From: an uncultured Oscillospiraceae bacterium
GTDB lineage: Bacteria; Bacillota_A; Clostridia; Oscillospirales; Oscillospiraceae
DNA: 9,418 bases
Direction of reading: 5' to 3'
Assembly (NCBI GenBank): GCA_934667865.1
Contig: CAKUMR010000029.1
Location: forward strand, 1 to 9,418
Shown: positions 1-9,077 of the stretch, piece by piece
How the letters are laid out: each line of letters opens with the position of its first letter
Position numbering within the stretch: position 1 is the stretch's first letter
The notes under the pieces: generated by a model
Told to the model about the DNA's origin: nothing
Database searches by the model: none
Seen by the model: only the letters and a program-made list of their open reading frames with translations
Position numbers and translations under genes: made by a program

Positions 1-2
1 CA

Positions 3-3
<1 letters not shown>
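1..3 (-). CDS. Start codon of a downstream gene (probably rsgA), partial
   Basis: The kinase stop TGA shares its A with an ATG at bases 3-1 (TGATG), the typical stop-start overlap of coupled genes. A GGAGGAAG stretch ends 10 bases upstream (14-21, minus strand) and could serve as its ribosome binding site. Only the start codon is in the window, so the product cannot be read. In Bacillus and many Clostridia the gene after prkC is rsgA, a 30S ribosome-assembly GTPase, which is the likeliest identity by gene order alone. Confidence 0.45.
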
Positions 4-2057
<2,054 letters not shown>

Positions 2058-2062
2058 ATTTA

Positions 2063-2067
2063 CTCCT
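2063..2067 (-). promoter_or_regulatory. Ribosome binding site of the kinase gene
   Basis: AGGAG on the minus strand lies 5 bases before the ATG at 2057. It is the kinase gene's own initiation signal, in keeping with its separation from the upstream stop. Confidence 0.75.
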
Positions 2068-2075
2068 ATCCGCTG

Positions 2076-2097
2076 TTCGTTCTCGTCGGTGAACGAA
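2076..2097 (-). repeat. Inverted repeat in the leader just upstream of the kinase gene
   Basis: Perfect 7-base arms (TTCGTTC and GAACGAA) flank an 8-base loop. The repeat ends 8 bases before the kinase ribosome binding site. As RNA this gives a modest hairpin that could affect initiation or serve as a processing site; as DNA it could be a small dyad operator. No T-tract follows, so it is not a terminator. The role is inferred only from position. Confidence 0.4.
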
Positions 2098-2110
2098 GAC
2101 CGAAATAACT

Positions 2111-2126
2111 GCCGCAGCGCAGCGGC
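2111..2126 (-). repeat. Inverted repeat just downstream of the phosphatase stop
   Basis: GCCGC and GCGGC arms of 5 bases flank a 6-base loop, starting 9 bases after the phosphatase stop codon when read on the minus strand. The RNA could form a short GC-rich hairpin. The sequence after it (AGTTATTTCG) has only a broken T-run, so a full intrinsic terminator is not supported. It may be a weak attenuator, an mRNA end-stabiliser, or chance in GC-rich DNA. Confidence 0.4.
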
Positions 2127-2135
2127 GATCTATAA

Positions 2136-2870
2136 TTAAAGTGCGATCAGCACCGAGGTGACGTTGTCCGGCGCGCCGCGGTCCTTTGCGATCTGCAAAA
2201 GGCGCTGGCAGCAGTCGTCCTTGTGCGTGCCGTGAACGACCTCAAAGAGGATCTCCTGATCCGCCATCTGGTTGGACAGGCCGTCCGAACACAGAAGCAG
2301 ACAGTCGTTTTTATCGAGCCGGAGGGAGAACAGGTCGGCATTGACCTGCGCCTCCGTGCCGACGGCGCGGGTGATCAGATTCTTCCCCGGATGGTTCTTC
2401 GCCTGCTCCGGCGTCAATTCGCCACGCTGCACCATCATTTCGACGAGCGAATGATCGACCGTTACGCAGCGCACGCCGTCGGAATTGAGAAGATAGACGC
2501 GGCTGTCGCCGACGTTCAGCACGATGGTATCGCGGCTTTGCAGCACCAGCGCAGCGACCAGCGTGGTACCCATGCCGGTGAATTCCTCACTGAGCTTGGA
2601 GTGCTCATAAACGGAGGTGTTCGCCAGCGCAGCCGCACCACGGAGCATGGCCTGCAATTCCTTCGGCGTCTGATCCGGCCGGAAGGAACGGTTGACCTCT
2701 TCGGTAAAAACCTCGCAGGCAAGGCGGCTTGCAACATTGCCTGCCTTCGCGCCGCCCATGCCGTCGCAGACCACGGCCAGCAGGGCATCCCCCTTCAGGG
2801 GTTCAATGCGGTAATAGTCCTGATTCTGTGCGCGGACATTGCCGGTGTCCGACAGTCCCCAAGCTTCCAT
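2136..2870 (-). CDS. prpC: PP2C-family Ser/Thr protein phosphatase (PrpC/Stp)
   Basis: This 244-residue cytoplasmic PPM/PP2C phosphatase removes phosphate from Ser/Thr residues, including those of the partner kinase encoded next to it. The metal-binding acidic residues are all visible: Asp18 in AQNQD, Asp36 in CDGMGG (35-40), Asp196 in SDGLSN (195-200) and Asp235 in GAPDN (232-236). VGDSR (120-124) and GMGTT (99-103) are further family motifs. Length matches PrpC/Stp proteins (about 245-255). The frame is open 11 codons upstream to an ATG at 2903, but the ATG at 2870 has AAAGGAG at a 7-base spacing and yields the standard N-terminus (GLSDTGNVRAQNQD). It starts one base after the rlmN stop. 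A 78-base gap separates it from the kinase gene, the largest gap in the window. Confidence 0.95.
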   Translation of the reverse strand: MEAWGLSDTGNVRAQNQDYYRIEPLKGDALLAVVCDGMGGAKAGNVASRLACEVFTEEVNRSFRPDQTPKELQAMLRGAAALANTSVYEHSKLSEEFTGMGTTLVAALVLQSRDTIVLNVGDSRVYLLNSDGVRCVTVDHSLVEMMVQRGELTPEQAKNHPGKNLITRAVGTEAQVNADLFSLRLDKNDCLLLCSDGLSNQMADQEILFEVVHGTHKDDCCQRLLQIAKDRGAPDNVTSVLIAL

Positions 2871-2871
2871 C

Positions 2872-3915
2872 TCAGCACTCCTTTCCGTTGGTTTGCTGCT
2901 CAAATTTTCTTCTCAACTGCCCGCAGGAGGCGTTGATGTCGCTGCCGAGCGTCCGCCGCACCGTCGCCGGGATGCCGTGCGCCTCCAGTGTTTTCTGGAA
3001 GGCCAGCACCGTTTCCGGCCGGCTAGGCTTGAGCGGGCTCTCTTCGATATTATTGAGTGGGATGAGATTCACGTGCGCCGCGATGCCCTTGAGCCGCCGG
3101 ATCAGCAGCCCGGCCATCTCCTGCGAGTCGTTGACATCCCGGATCATCGCATATTCAAAGGAAATTCGCCGTCCCGTTTTCTCAAAATACGTCCGGCAGG
3201 CCGCCAGCAGCGTTTCAACGGGAAAGCGCCGGTTGACCGGCATGATTGTATCGCGCACCGCATTGTCCGGCGCGTGCAGAGAAACGGACAGCGTGAGCTG
3301 TAAGTTTTCCTCCGCGAGCCGTTCGATGCGGTCGGCCAGTCCACAGGTGGACAGGCTGATATGGCGCATTCCGATGTTCATTCCCTTTTCGGAATTGACC
3401 AGCTCCAGAAAGCGGAGCACGGTATCGTAGTTGTCCAGCGGCTCTCCGATGCCCATCAGGACGATGTTGGACACCGGCAGGCCGGAATCTATTTGCGTAA
3501 AAAGCACCTGATCGAGCATTTCCGCCGGCGTCAGCCGCCGCACAAGCCCGCCTTTTGTCGAAGCGCAGAAGGCGCAGCCCATCGGGCAGCCGACCTCCGA
3601 GGAGATGCAGACGGTATTTCCGTGGTGGTAGCGCATCAGGACGCTTTCGACGCAGTTGCCGTCGGCCAGCCGCCAGAGGTATTTGATCGTGCCGTCCTTC
3701 GCGGAGACCAGCTTGCGCGCCACCGTCGGCGCGGTGAGGCTGTACGCCTCCGCCAGCCGTTCACGCAGGGATTTGGAGAGATTCGTCATCTCGTCGAAGC
3801 TCCGTGCGCCGCGGTGCATCCACTGGTACACCTGTCCCGCGCGAAAGGCAGGCTCGCCCATGGCGGCCATCTCCTGCGTCAGCTCGGCAAGGGTCATGGA
3901 TTTGATATCTTTCAA
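2872..3915 (-). CDS. rlmN: Dual-specificity RNA methyltransferase RlmN (radical SAM)
   Basis: This 347-residue radical-SAM enzyme makes 2-methyladenosine at A2503 of 23S rRNA and A37 of some tRNAs, tuning the peptidyl transferase centre and decoding. The 4Fe-4S cluster motif CPMGCAFC has Cys110, Cys114 and Cys117. The SAM-binding region includes GIGEPL (155-160). The two cysteines used in the methyl-carrying mechanism are present: Cys103, seven residues before the cluster as in E. coli Cys118, and Cys331 in ASCGQL, matching Cys355. The start is TTG at 3915, overlapping the rsmB stop as TTGA. A strong AGGAGG lies five bases upstream, while the next Met (codon 7, 3897) would be 23 bases from it. 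The residues KDIKSMTLAEL also fit the family N-terminus. It is followed after one base by the phosphatase gene. A Cfr resistance enzyme is unlikely given the context and the ordinary RlmN features. Confidence 0.95.
   Translation of the reverse strand: MKDIKSMTLAELTQEMAAMGEPAFRAGQVYQWMHRGARSFDEMTNLSKSLRERLAEAYSLTAPTVARKLVSAKDGTIKYLWRLADGNCVESVLMRYHHGNTVCISSEVGCPMGCAFCASTKGGLVRRLTPAEMLDQVLFTQIDSGLPVSNIVLMGIGEPLDNYDTVLRFLELVNSEKGMNIGMRHISLSTCGLADRIERLAEENLQLTLSVSLHAPDNAVRDTIMPVNRRFPVETLLAACRTYFEKTGRRISFEYAMIRDVNDSQEMAGLLIRRLKGIAAHVNLIPLNNIEESPLKPSRPETVLAFQKTLEAHGIPATVRRTLGSDINASCGQLRRKFEQQTNGKEC
2878..2884 (-). promoter_or_regulatory. Ribosome binding site of the PP2C phosphatase gene
   Basis: AAAGGAG on the minus strand lies in the last codons of rlmN, 7 bases before the ATG at 2870. 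It favours that start over the in-frame ATG at 2903. Confidence 0.8.
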
Positions 3916-5204
3916 GGCTTCCTCCTGAGTTTGCAGATGAAAAATCCGTCCGTTCCGTGGTCGCAGGGAAGCAGCGTCGTCATGGTGCCGTCCGGAATCC
4001 CGGAATTCTCCGGAAAATGTACCATTTCCGCAGAATACTCCGGATGCTCCCGCAAAAATGCTTCCGCAACGTCCTCATTTTCCCGCCGCAGAACGGTGCA
4101 GGTGCTGTAGAGCAGCACGCCGCCGGGTCTGACATAGCGCGCCTGCTGCGAAAGGATCGCAAGCTGGAGCGCGGGCAGGCGCTCCGTCTGCGCCAGATCC
4201 TTATAGCGGATGTCCGGCTTCTTTCGGATCACGCCGAGGCCGGAGCACGGGACGTCCGCAAGCACGGCGTCCATGGCGCTCTCCCATTCCGGGACCGGTT
4301 TGGACGCATCCTGCAATCGCGTTTGCAGAATGGAAATTCGCAAGCGCGCCGCGCCGCGGGCTATCAGCTGCAATTTGTGCGGATGAATGTCGCAGGAGGT
4401 CAGGCTGCCGCTGTTCTGCATGGCGATGGCCGCGGCAAAGCTCTTGCCGCCCGGCGCTGCGCAGCAGTCCAGCACGCGCATCCCCGACATCAGGCCCGCT
4501 GCCTCGACCGCCAGCCGTGCCGCCGCGTCCTGCACATAGAACATTCCGTCCCGGAAGGCCGGAAGCTCCTCCAGATTCCCCGTGCCGCGCACGGTCAGGC
4601 AGTCCGGCAGCCACGGGTGCGGCGCGCAGGAGATTCCCTCCGCCGCCAGCGCGTCCATAACCTCTTTTTCCGTCGCCCTCAGGCGGTTGACCTGCAAAAC
4701 GGTTTCCGGCGCTTCGTTGTGGCTTTTCATCAGCCGCTGTGCCGTTTCCCGGCCGAACTGCTGTTCAAAAAGCGCCGCCAGCGCAGCCGGATGGCTATAG
4801 CGCACATTTGCCTCCTGCGGCTGCGGCAGCTCGCCCGCGCGCAGAAGATTGCGCAGTACCGCGTTGACCAGCCGCGCCGCCTGCGGATTGGCAAAGCGCT
4901 TTGTCTGCTCCACCGCCTCGTTGACGGCAGCGGAGGCGGGAATTTTATCCGTCAGCATGAGCTGATAGAGGGCAAGGCGCAGGATCTCATGCACCGCCGG
5001 CTGCAATTTCTCCAGCTTGGTAAAGCGGGCAAGCTGCCAGTCCAGCAGCAGCCGGTTCTGCAAAACGCCGTAGCAGAGCCTGCTTGCCAGCGCCGCCTCG
5101 CGGCGATCCATGCCGCGCAGCAGCTCCTTGAGTGCGCCGTCCGACCACGCGCCGGATTTCCGGCAGACCAGCAGCGCGCGCAGCGCGGCATCCCGGCCGG
5201 TCAT
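3912..5204 (-). CDS. rsmB: 16S rRNA (cytosine-967-C5)-methyltransferase
   Basis: This 430-residue SAM-dependent enzyme of the RsmB/Sun family methylates C5 of a cytosine in 16S rRNA (C967 in E. coli numbering). The first 130 or so residues form the NusB-like RNA-binding domain typical of RsmB. The Rossmann methyltransferase domain has the SAM-binding loop DCCAAPGGKS (246-255), motif IV DVPCSGLG (317-324, Cys320) and motif VI YSTCT (366-370, Cys369), the two-cysteine pair used by RNA m5C enzymes. GTDGFF (417-422) is the usual closing motif. Length matches E. coli RsmB (429). The frame is open 77 codons further upstream into fmt, but the ATG at 5204, two bases after the fmt stop, gives the family N-terminus (RDAALRALL). 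It has no good ribosome binding site, so translation probably depends on coupling with fmt. It ends in a 4-base overlap with rlmN. Confidence 0.95.
   Translation of the reverse strand: MTGRDAALRALLVCRKSGAWSDGALKELLRGMDRREAALASRLCYGVLQNRLLLDWQLARFTKLEKLQPAVHEILRLALYQLMLTDKIPASAAVNEAVEQTKRFANPQAARLVNAVLRNLLRAGELPQPQEANVRYSHPAALAALFEQQFGRETAQRLMKSHNEAPETVLQVNRLRATEKEVMDALAAEGISCAPHPWLPDCLTVRGTGNLEELPAFRDGMFYVQDAAARLAVEAAGLMSGMRVLDCCAAPGGKSFAAAIAMQNSGSLTSCDIHPHKLQLIARGAARLRISILQTRLQDASKPVPEWESAMDAVLADVPCSGLGVIRKKPDIRYKDLAQTERLPALQLAILSQQARYVRPGGVLLYSTCTVLRRENEDVAEAFLREHPEYSAEMVHFPENSGIPDGTMTTLLPCDHGTDGFFICKLRRKP
3921..3926 (-). promoter_or_regulatory. Ribosome binding site that selects the rlmN TTG start
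   Basis: AGGAGG on the minus strand sits five bases before TTG at 3915, inside the 3' end of rsmB. It is too far (23 bases) from the first in-frame ATG at 3897, so it argues for the unusual TTG start. Confidence 0.8.
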
Positions 5205-5206
5205 AC

Positions 5207-6121
5207 TCACAGCTCGATCGGATGACCCCGGAAATAATCCGGTGCACGCATCCGCTTGCCGCCATCGGCCTGCAATTCCAGCACCTCGACTACGCCGTCG
5301 CCGCAGGCGACCTCCAGGGCGCGCTTCGTCAGTGCCACAGGCGTTCCCGGCGCTTTTTCGCTCTTTTTCTCCGTCGGGCGGACGGAGTAAATTTTGAAAT
5401 GCGTCCCCGCCAGCTCCGCCGTCGCGACGGGCCACGGATTCAGGCCGCGGACATGATCCGTGATCTGACGCATGGTTTTTGTCCAGTCAACGTGGCAGAG
5501 CGCTTTCGTCAGCATGGGTGCAAAGGTCGCCTTTGTGCCGTCCTGCGGTGTGCGCCGGGCGGTTCCGGCCTCCACCGTGCGCAAGGTATCGCAGAGAAGC
5601 TCCGCCCCGATGCCAGCCAGCCGGTCGCGCAGGCTCTGTGCATTTTCAAACGGGTCGATGGGTGTTTTTCGAATCTCGATGATGTCACCCGCGTCCATCT
5701 CCGCCGCCATATACATGGCTGTCACGCCGGTTTCTTCCATTCCGTTGAGAATCGCCCACTGAATCGGCGCGGAGCCGCGAAGCGCCGGCAGAATGCTTGC
5801 ATGAATATTGATACAGCCAAGCTTCGGAATGTCCAGCACGCACTGCGGAAGGATTTTTCCATACGCGACCACCGCGATCACATCCGGCTTCAGTGCGCGC
5901 AGCTCCTCGACGACCGCATCGTCCCGGAAGGTCGCGGGCTGATAGACCGGAAGATTCTGCGACAGGGCGTAGGTTTTCGTTTCGGACATCACCAGCTTCA
6001 TGCCGCGGTTTTTCGGCATATCCGGTTTGGTATACACACCGACAACCTCAAAGCCCTCCTCCGCCAAACGGCGCAGGCAGGTCGCGGAGATGTCCGGCGT
6101 TCCCATAAAAACGACTCTCAT
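5207..6121 (-). CDS. fmt: Methionyl-tRNA formyltransferase
   Basis: This 304-residue enzyme transfers a formyl group from 10-formyltetrahydrofolate to the Met of initiator Met-tRNA, priming bacterial translation initiation. The N-terminal formyltransferase fold starts with RVVFMGTPD (2-10). The active site region INIHASILPALRG (104-116) supplies Asn105 and His107, and MDAGD (142-146) supplies Asp143; by spacing these correspond to Asn106, His108 and Asp144 of E. coli. The C-terminal tRNA-binding domain begins around 205, with a conserved-looking GLNPWPVA (226-233). The frame stays open 33 codons upstream, but the ATG at 6121 fits the family N-terminus, overlaps the def stop as ATGA, and has GGGGAG (6130-6135) at an 8-base spacing. 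The stop is two bases before rsmB. Length is slightly shorter than the usual 310-315, with no missing motif. Confidence 0.96.
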   Translation of the reverse strand: MRVVFMGTPDISATCLRRLAEEGFEVVGVYTKPDMPKNRGMKLVMSETKTYALSQNLPVYQPATFRDDAVVEELRALKPDVIAVVAYGKILPQCVLDIPKLGCINIHASILPALRGSAPIQWAILNGMEETGVTAMYMAAEMDAGDIIEIRKTPIDPFENAQSLRDRLAGIGAELLCDTLRTVEAGTARRTPQDGTKATFAPMLTKALCHVDWTKTMRQITDHVRGLNPWPVATAELAGTHFKIYSVRPTEKKSEKAPGTPVALTKRALEVACGDGVVEVLELQADGGKRMRAPDYFRGHPIEL

Positions 6122-6612
6122 TCTTCGCTCTCCCCGATCGTGTGCATCCGCTCGATCTCCTCGTCCGACAGCTTGCGGTAGGCGATCTCCATATAGAGGT
6201 GTCCGTCGAGGTGGTCGCACTCGTGGCAGATGCAGCGCGCAATCAGCTCCTCACCCTCAATCTCAAACCAGTCGCCGCGGCGGTCCTGCGCACGCGCCTT
6301 GACATGGTTGGGGCGCTTGACCATCCAGTATTCCCCCGGAACGCTCAGGCAGCCTTCCATGCCGTCCTGCTCGCCGGAGGTTTCCAGAATTTCCGGATTG
6401 ACCAGCTCAACGATCTCGTCGCCTACATCGATCACAACAACGCGGCGCAGAATCCCCACCTGCGGCGCGGCAAGACCGACGCCGTTGGCGTCCACCAGCG
6501 TTTCCGCCATGTCGTCCAGCAGTATCCAGAGCTTTTCATCAAATTTTGTCACCGGGCGGGACACCTTGTGCAGAGTCGGCTCCTCGGCGGTCAGAATTCT
6601 TCTCAGTGCCAT
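6118..6612 (-). CDS. def: Peptide deformylase
   Basis: This 164-residue protein is a metal-dependent deformylase that removes the formyl group from the N-terminal Met of new proteins as they leave the ribosome. All three family motifs are present: GVGLAAPQ (44-51), EGCLS (86-90, with metal ligand Cys88) and HECDH (130-134, metal ligands His130 and His134, catalytic Glu131). Length is normal for the short bacterial type. The ATG at 6612 is preceded by AAGGGA (6618-6623), which overlaps the priA stop. The last four bases overlap the start of fmt as ATGA. That pairs the enzyme that removes the formyl group with the one that adds it, the classic def–fmt arrangement. The metal in vivo is usually Fe(II) in this family; the sequence does not show which is used. 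Confidence 0.97.
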   Translation of the reverse strand: MALRRILTAEEPTLHKVSRPVTKFDEKLWILLDDMAETLVDANGVGLAAPQVGILRRVVVIDVGDEIVELVNPEILETSGEQDGMEGCLSVPGEYWMVKRPNHVKARAQDRRGDWFEIEGEELIARCICHECDHLDGHLYMEIAYRKLSDEEIERMHTIGESEE

Positions 6613-6622
6613 TATTATCCCT

Positions 6623-9067
6623 TCATTCGTCGCTGTTCACGTCGGCAAAGACGCCGACGCCGCGGTTTTTCCTGTCCTTTGCAAATTCCCGCATACAATA
6701 CGCCACAAGCTGCCGCAGCGTGCGGGTATTGACGCAGCTGAGCGTCAGGCGGCAGCGATAGCGGTAGTTCACCCTTGCCACGGCCGCGGGCGCGGGGCCG
6801 AGGATATTCGCCTGCTCCTGCCGGTAATAGGGCGAAGCAAGCTGGGCGGCAAGCATTGCGCGGAAGTCCTGTGCGCCGCGCCAGACCGCTTCCTCGTCAA
6901 GCCCATGAAAGGTGACGGTCAGAAGATCCCGGAACGGCGGGCAGCCGCGAAGCTCCCGCAGCGGAAGCTCCTCTTCAAAAAAAGCGTCATAGTCCTGCTG
7001 CGCCGCGAGGGTGAGTACCCGGTTCTGCGGCGTCATGGTCTGAATGACCGCCCGTCCACCGACCGCGCCGCGCCCGGCGCGTCCGACAACCTGCGTGACC
7101 ATGCTGAACGTCGTTTCCGCCGCCTTGTAAGACGGAACATAAAGCGACAGATCCGCATCGATCACGCCGACGAGCGTCACATTTTCAAAATTCAGCCCCT
7201 TCGTCACCATCTGCGTACCCAGAAGGATCGGGATTCTCTCCTCCTGAAACTGCCGCAGGAGCTTCTCATGCGTGTTGACCGCAGAGATCGTATCGGCGTC
7301 CATGCGCAGCACGCGCGCGCCGGGCAGCAGATTTTCCAGCTGCTCCTGCACCTTCTGCGTGCCGAAGCCGATCTGCTTCAGGTGCCCGCCGCAGACGGGG
7401 CAGCGCGCCGGAAGCGGCTCGGAGCGCCCGCAGTAGTGGCACATCAGGCGGCCGTTTGCATGGTGATAGGTATAGTTTGCGCTGCACGCCGGGCAGACCG
7501 GCACATAGCCGCAGTCCACGCAGGCGATCATCCGGCTGGTGCCGCGCCGGTTCAGAAACAGGATGGACTGCTGTCCGCTTTGCAGATTCTCCCGCAGTGC
7601 GAACAGCAGCGGCTCACTGATGGCGGTCGGATTACCGCTTTTCAGCTCCTGCTTCATATCCACAAGCTCCACCGGCGGCAGCGCCTTCCGGTTATAGCGG
7701 CGGCGCATCGCGTAGAGTCGGTAAATTCCCTTTTTCGCGCGGTACATACTCTCCACGCTCGGCGTCGCCGTGCCAAGCAGCACCAGCGCCTTTTCCTGCA
7801 CGCCGCGGTAGATGGCGACCTCCCGCGCATGATAGCGCGGAGAATTTTCCGATTTATAAGTGTGCTCCTGCTCCTCGTCCACGATTAGCAGGCCAAGACT
7901 CCGCGCCGGTGCAAACACAGCAGAGCGCGTCCCAATGACCACCCGCGCCTCCCCGCTGCGGATGCGCTTATAGGCATCGTAGCGTTCGGCTATGCTGAGG
8001 CTGCTGTGCAGCACCGCAACATTTTCTCCGAAATGCGCGGCAAACAGCGCCAGCAGCTGCGGCGTGAGCGCGATCTCCGGCACGAGCAGGATCGCCGATT
8101 TTCCCTCCGCAAGGCAGCGGAAGATCAGATGAATATACACCGAGGTCTTGCCGCTCCCGGTCACGCCGTACAGCAGCGCAACGCCCGGCACCTCCTGCGC
8201 GGCCTGCGCCGTCAGGCCGTCACAGGCCGCCTGCTGCTCCTCGTTTAGAAGCAGCGGCCCGTCCAGCCTGGCCGGTGTGATCTTCGTGCAGCGAAGTTCC
8301 TCCTGCGCACGCGAGGTCAGATAACCCAGTGTTTCCAGACGGTTCAGCGTTGCCGTGGTCGCACCCGTAAAGTAGCACAGCTCCTTTGCCGCACACTCGC
8401 CCAGCGTGGCGAGCATCTCCAGCGCGGCGCTCTGCATGGGCGCGCTGCGCTTTTTGCTCTGCGCGTACTGCATGGCTTCCTCGGCGGAAACCGCCAGCGC
8501 CACGATGCGCTCGGTCTTATCGGATACGCGGCGGCGATGCGCCGTATCGCAGGTAAGGAGCTTTTTTCGCAGAAGGTAGCGAAGCGCGTCGTCCAGCGCT
8601 TCCTCGCCGAACTGCCGGCGCAGCGCTTCTTCCTCCGCGCTGCCGCCCAAGGCTTCCAGCGTCTGCATCACGGCAAGCACATCCGGCCGGCGGCTGATCA
8701 CGGTTTTCCAGTCCGCGTCCGGAACGATCGCATAGCGATTGCGTTCCCGGAACCAGATCCCCGCCGGAAGCACCGCCTTGATCGCATCATAAAACGTGCA
8801 GAAATAGCGTTCGCGGAGAAACGCCGCCAGATGCAGTCCGCGCTCCTCCAGCACGGGCATGTCGTCCAATGCCGCCGCGACCGGCTTGAGCCCGGCTTCC
8901 TCTCCCTCGGCAAGCGCCAGCACGACGCCCTCGCAGGTGCGGTTGGCCCGTCCGAAGGGGATGCTGACACGCATTCCCGCTTGGAGCTTCATGCCCTCCG
9001 GGACACGGTAGTCATAGGGCTTGTCTATGGCAAAAACCGCCGCGGAAACGGCAATTTTAGCGATCAC
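6623..9067 (-). CDS. priA: Primosomal protein N' (replication restart helicase PriA)
   Basis: This 814-residue protein is a superfamily 2 3'-to-5' DNA helicase that recognises stalled or collapsed forks and reloads the replicative helicase. Length is close to Bacillus PriA (about 805). The N-terminal 3'-OH-binding domain (about 1-105) has the family pattern YDYRVP and RVSIPFG. A winged-helix-like region follows. The helicase core has Walker A GVTGSGKT (301-308), a Walker B-type DEEQ (397-400), GTATPS (432-437) and motif VI QVVGRAGRG (659-667). The zinc-binding insert has all eight cysteines (516, 519, 525, 528, 543, 546, 556, 559). The last residue of the DEEH box is Gln instead of the more familiar His. 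The start is GTG, 10 bases after the rpoZ stop, without a clear ribosome binding site; the residues after it (IAKIAVSAAV) already align with the family, so a later start is unlikely. coaBC, which sits just upstream of priA in Bacillus, is absent here. Confidence 0.96.
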   Translation of the reverse strand: MIAKIAVSAAVFAIDKPYDYRVPEGMKLQAGMRVSIPFGRANRTCEGVVLALAEGEEAGLKPVAAALDDMPVLEERGLHLAAFLRERYFCTFYDAIKAVLPAGIWFRERNRYAIVPDADWKTVISRRPDVLAVMQTLEALGGSAEEEALRRQFGEEALDDALRYLLRKKLLTCDTAHRRRVSDKTERIVALAVSAEEAMQYAQSKKRSAPMQSAALEMLATLGECAAKELCYFTGATTATLNRLETLGYLTSRAQEELRCTKITPARLDGPLLLNEEQQAACDGLTAQAAQEVPGVALLYGVTGSGKTSVYIHLIFRCLAEGKSAILLVPEIALTPQLLALFAAHFGENVAVLHSSLSIAERYDAYKRIRSGEARVVIGTRSAVFAPARSLGLLIVDEEQEHTYKSENSPRYHAREVAIYRGVQEKALVLLGTATPSVESMYRAKKGIYRLYAMRRRYNRKALPPVELVDMKQELKSGNPTAISEPLLFALRENLQSGQQSILFLNRRGTSRMIACVDCGYVPVCPACSANYTYHHANGRLMCHYCGRSEPLPARCPVCGGHLKQIGFGTQKVQEQLENLLPGARVLRMDADTISAVNTHEKLLRQFQEERIPILLGTQMVTKGLNFENVTLVGVIDADLSLYVPSYKAAETTFSMVTQVVGRAGRGAVGGRAVIQTMTPQNRVLTLAAQQDYDAFFEEELPLRELRGCPPFRDLLTVTFHGLDEEAVWRGAQDFRAMLAAQLASPYYRQEQANILGPAPAAVARVNYRYRCRLTLSCVNTRTLRQLVAYCMREFAKDRKNRGVGVFADVNSDE

Positions 9068-9077
9068 GGGCGTGCGA

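Noticed and set aside
2111..2126. Intrinsic terminator after the phosphatase gene
   Set aside because: The stem is only 5 bases and no continuous T-tract follows, so I list it as an inverted repeat, not a terminator.
2124..2145. AT-rich TTTAAT/TATAGA at the end of the phosphatase gene as a -10 box for a kinase promoter
   Set aside because: The -10-like match is fair, but no TTGACA-like -35 is found 16-18 bases upstream, and it overlaps the stop codon. The AT-richness is explained mostly by the TAA stop and its surroundings.
2872..3915. RlmN as a Cfr-type antibiotic resistance methyltransferase
   Set aside because: Both use the same cysteines, but the location between rsmB and prpC and the RlmN-like N-terminus fit the housekeeping enzyme.
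3957..5225. A 422-codon plus-strand open frame opposite rsmB
   Set aside because: It mirrors rsmB, has Arg/Gln-rich composition and shows no family motif, so it is a shadow of the real gene.
5205..5435. A 77-residue N-terminal extension of RsmB
   Set aside because: The open frame upstream of 5204 overlaps the conserved end of fmt in another frame and encodes Arg/Gly-rich sequence unlike RsmB.
6122..6220. A 33-residue N-terminal extension of Fmt
   Set aside because: It overlaps def. The ATG at 6121 has a ribosome binding site and gives the family N-terminus (RVVFMGTPD).
6230..7888. A 552-codon plus-strand open frame opposite priA and def
   Set aside because: It lies wholly antisense to two genes with complete catalytic motifs. 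Its translation is rich in Arg, His and Gln with no recognisable motif, as expected for a shadow frame in GC-rich coding DNA.
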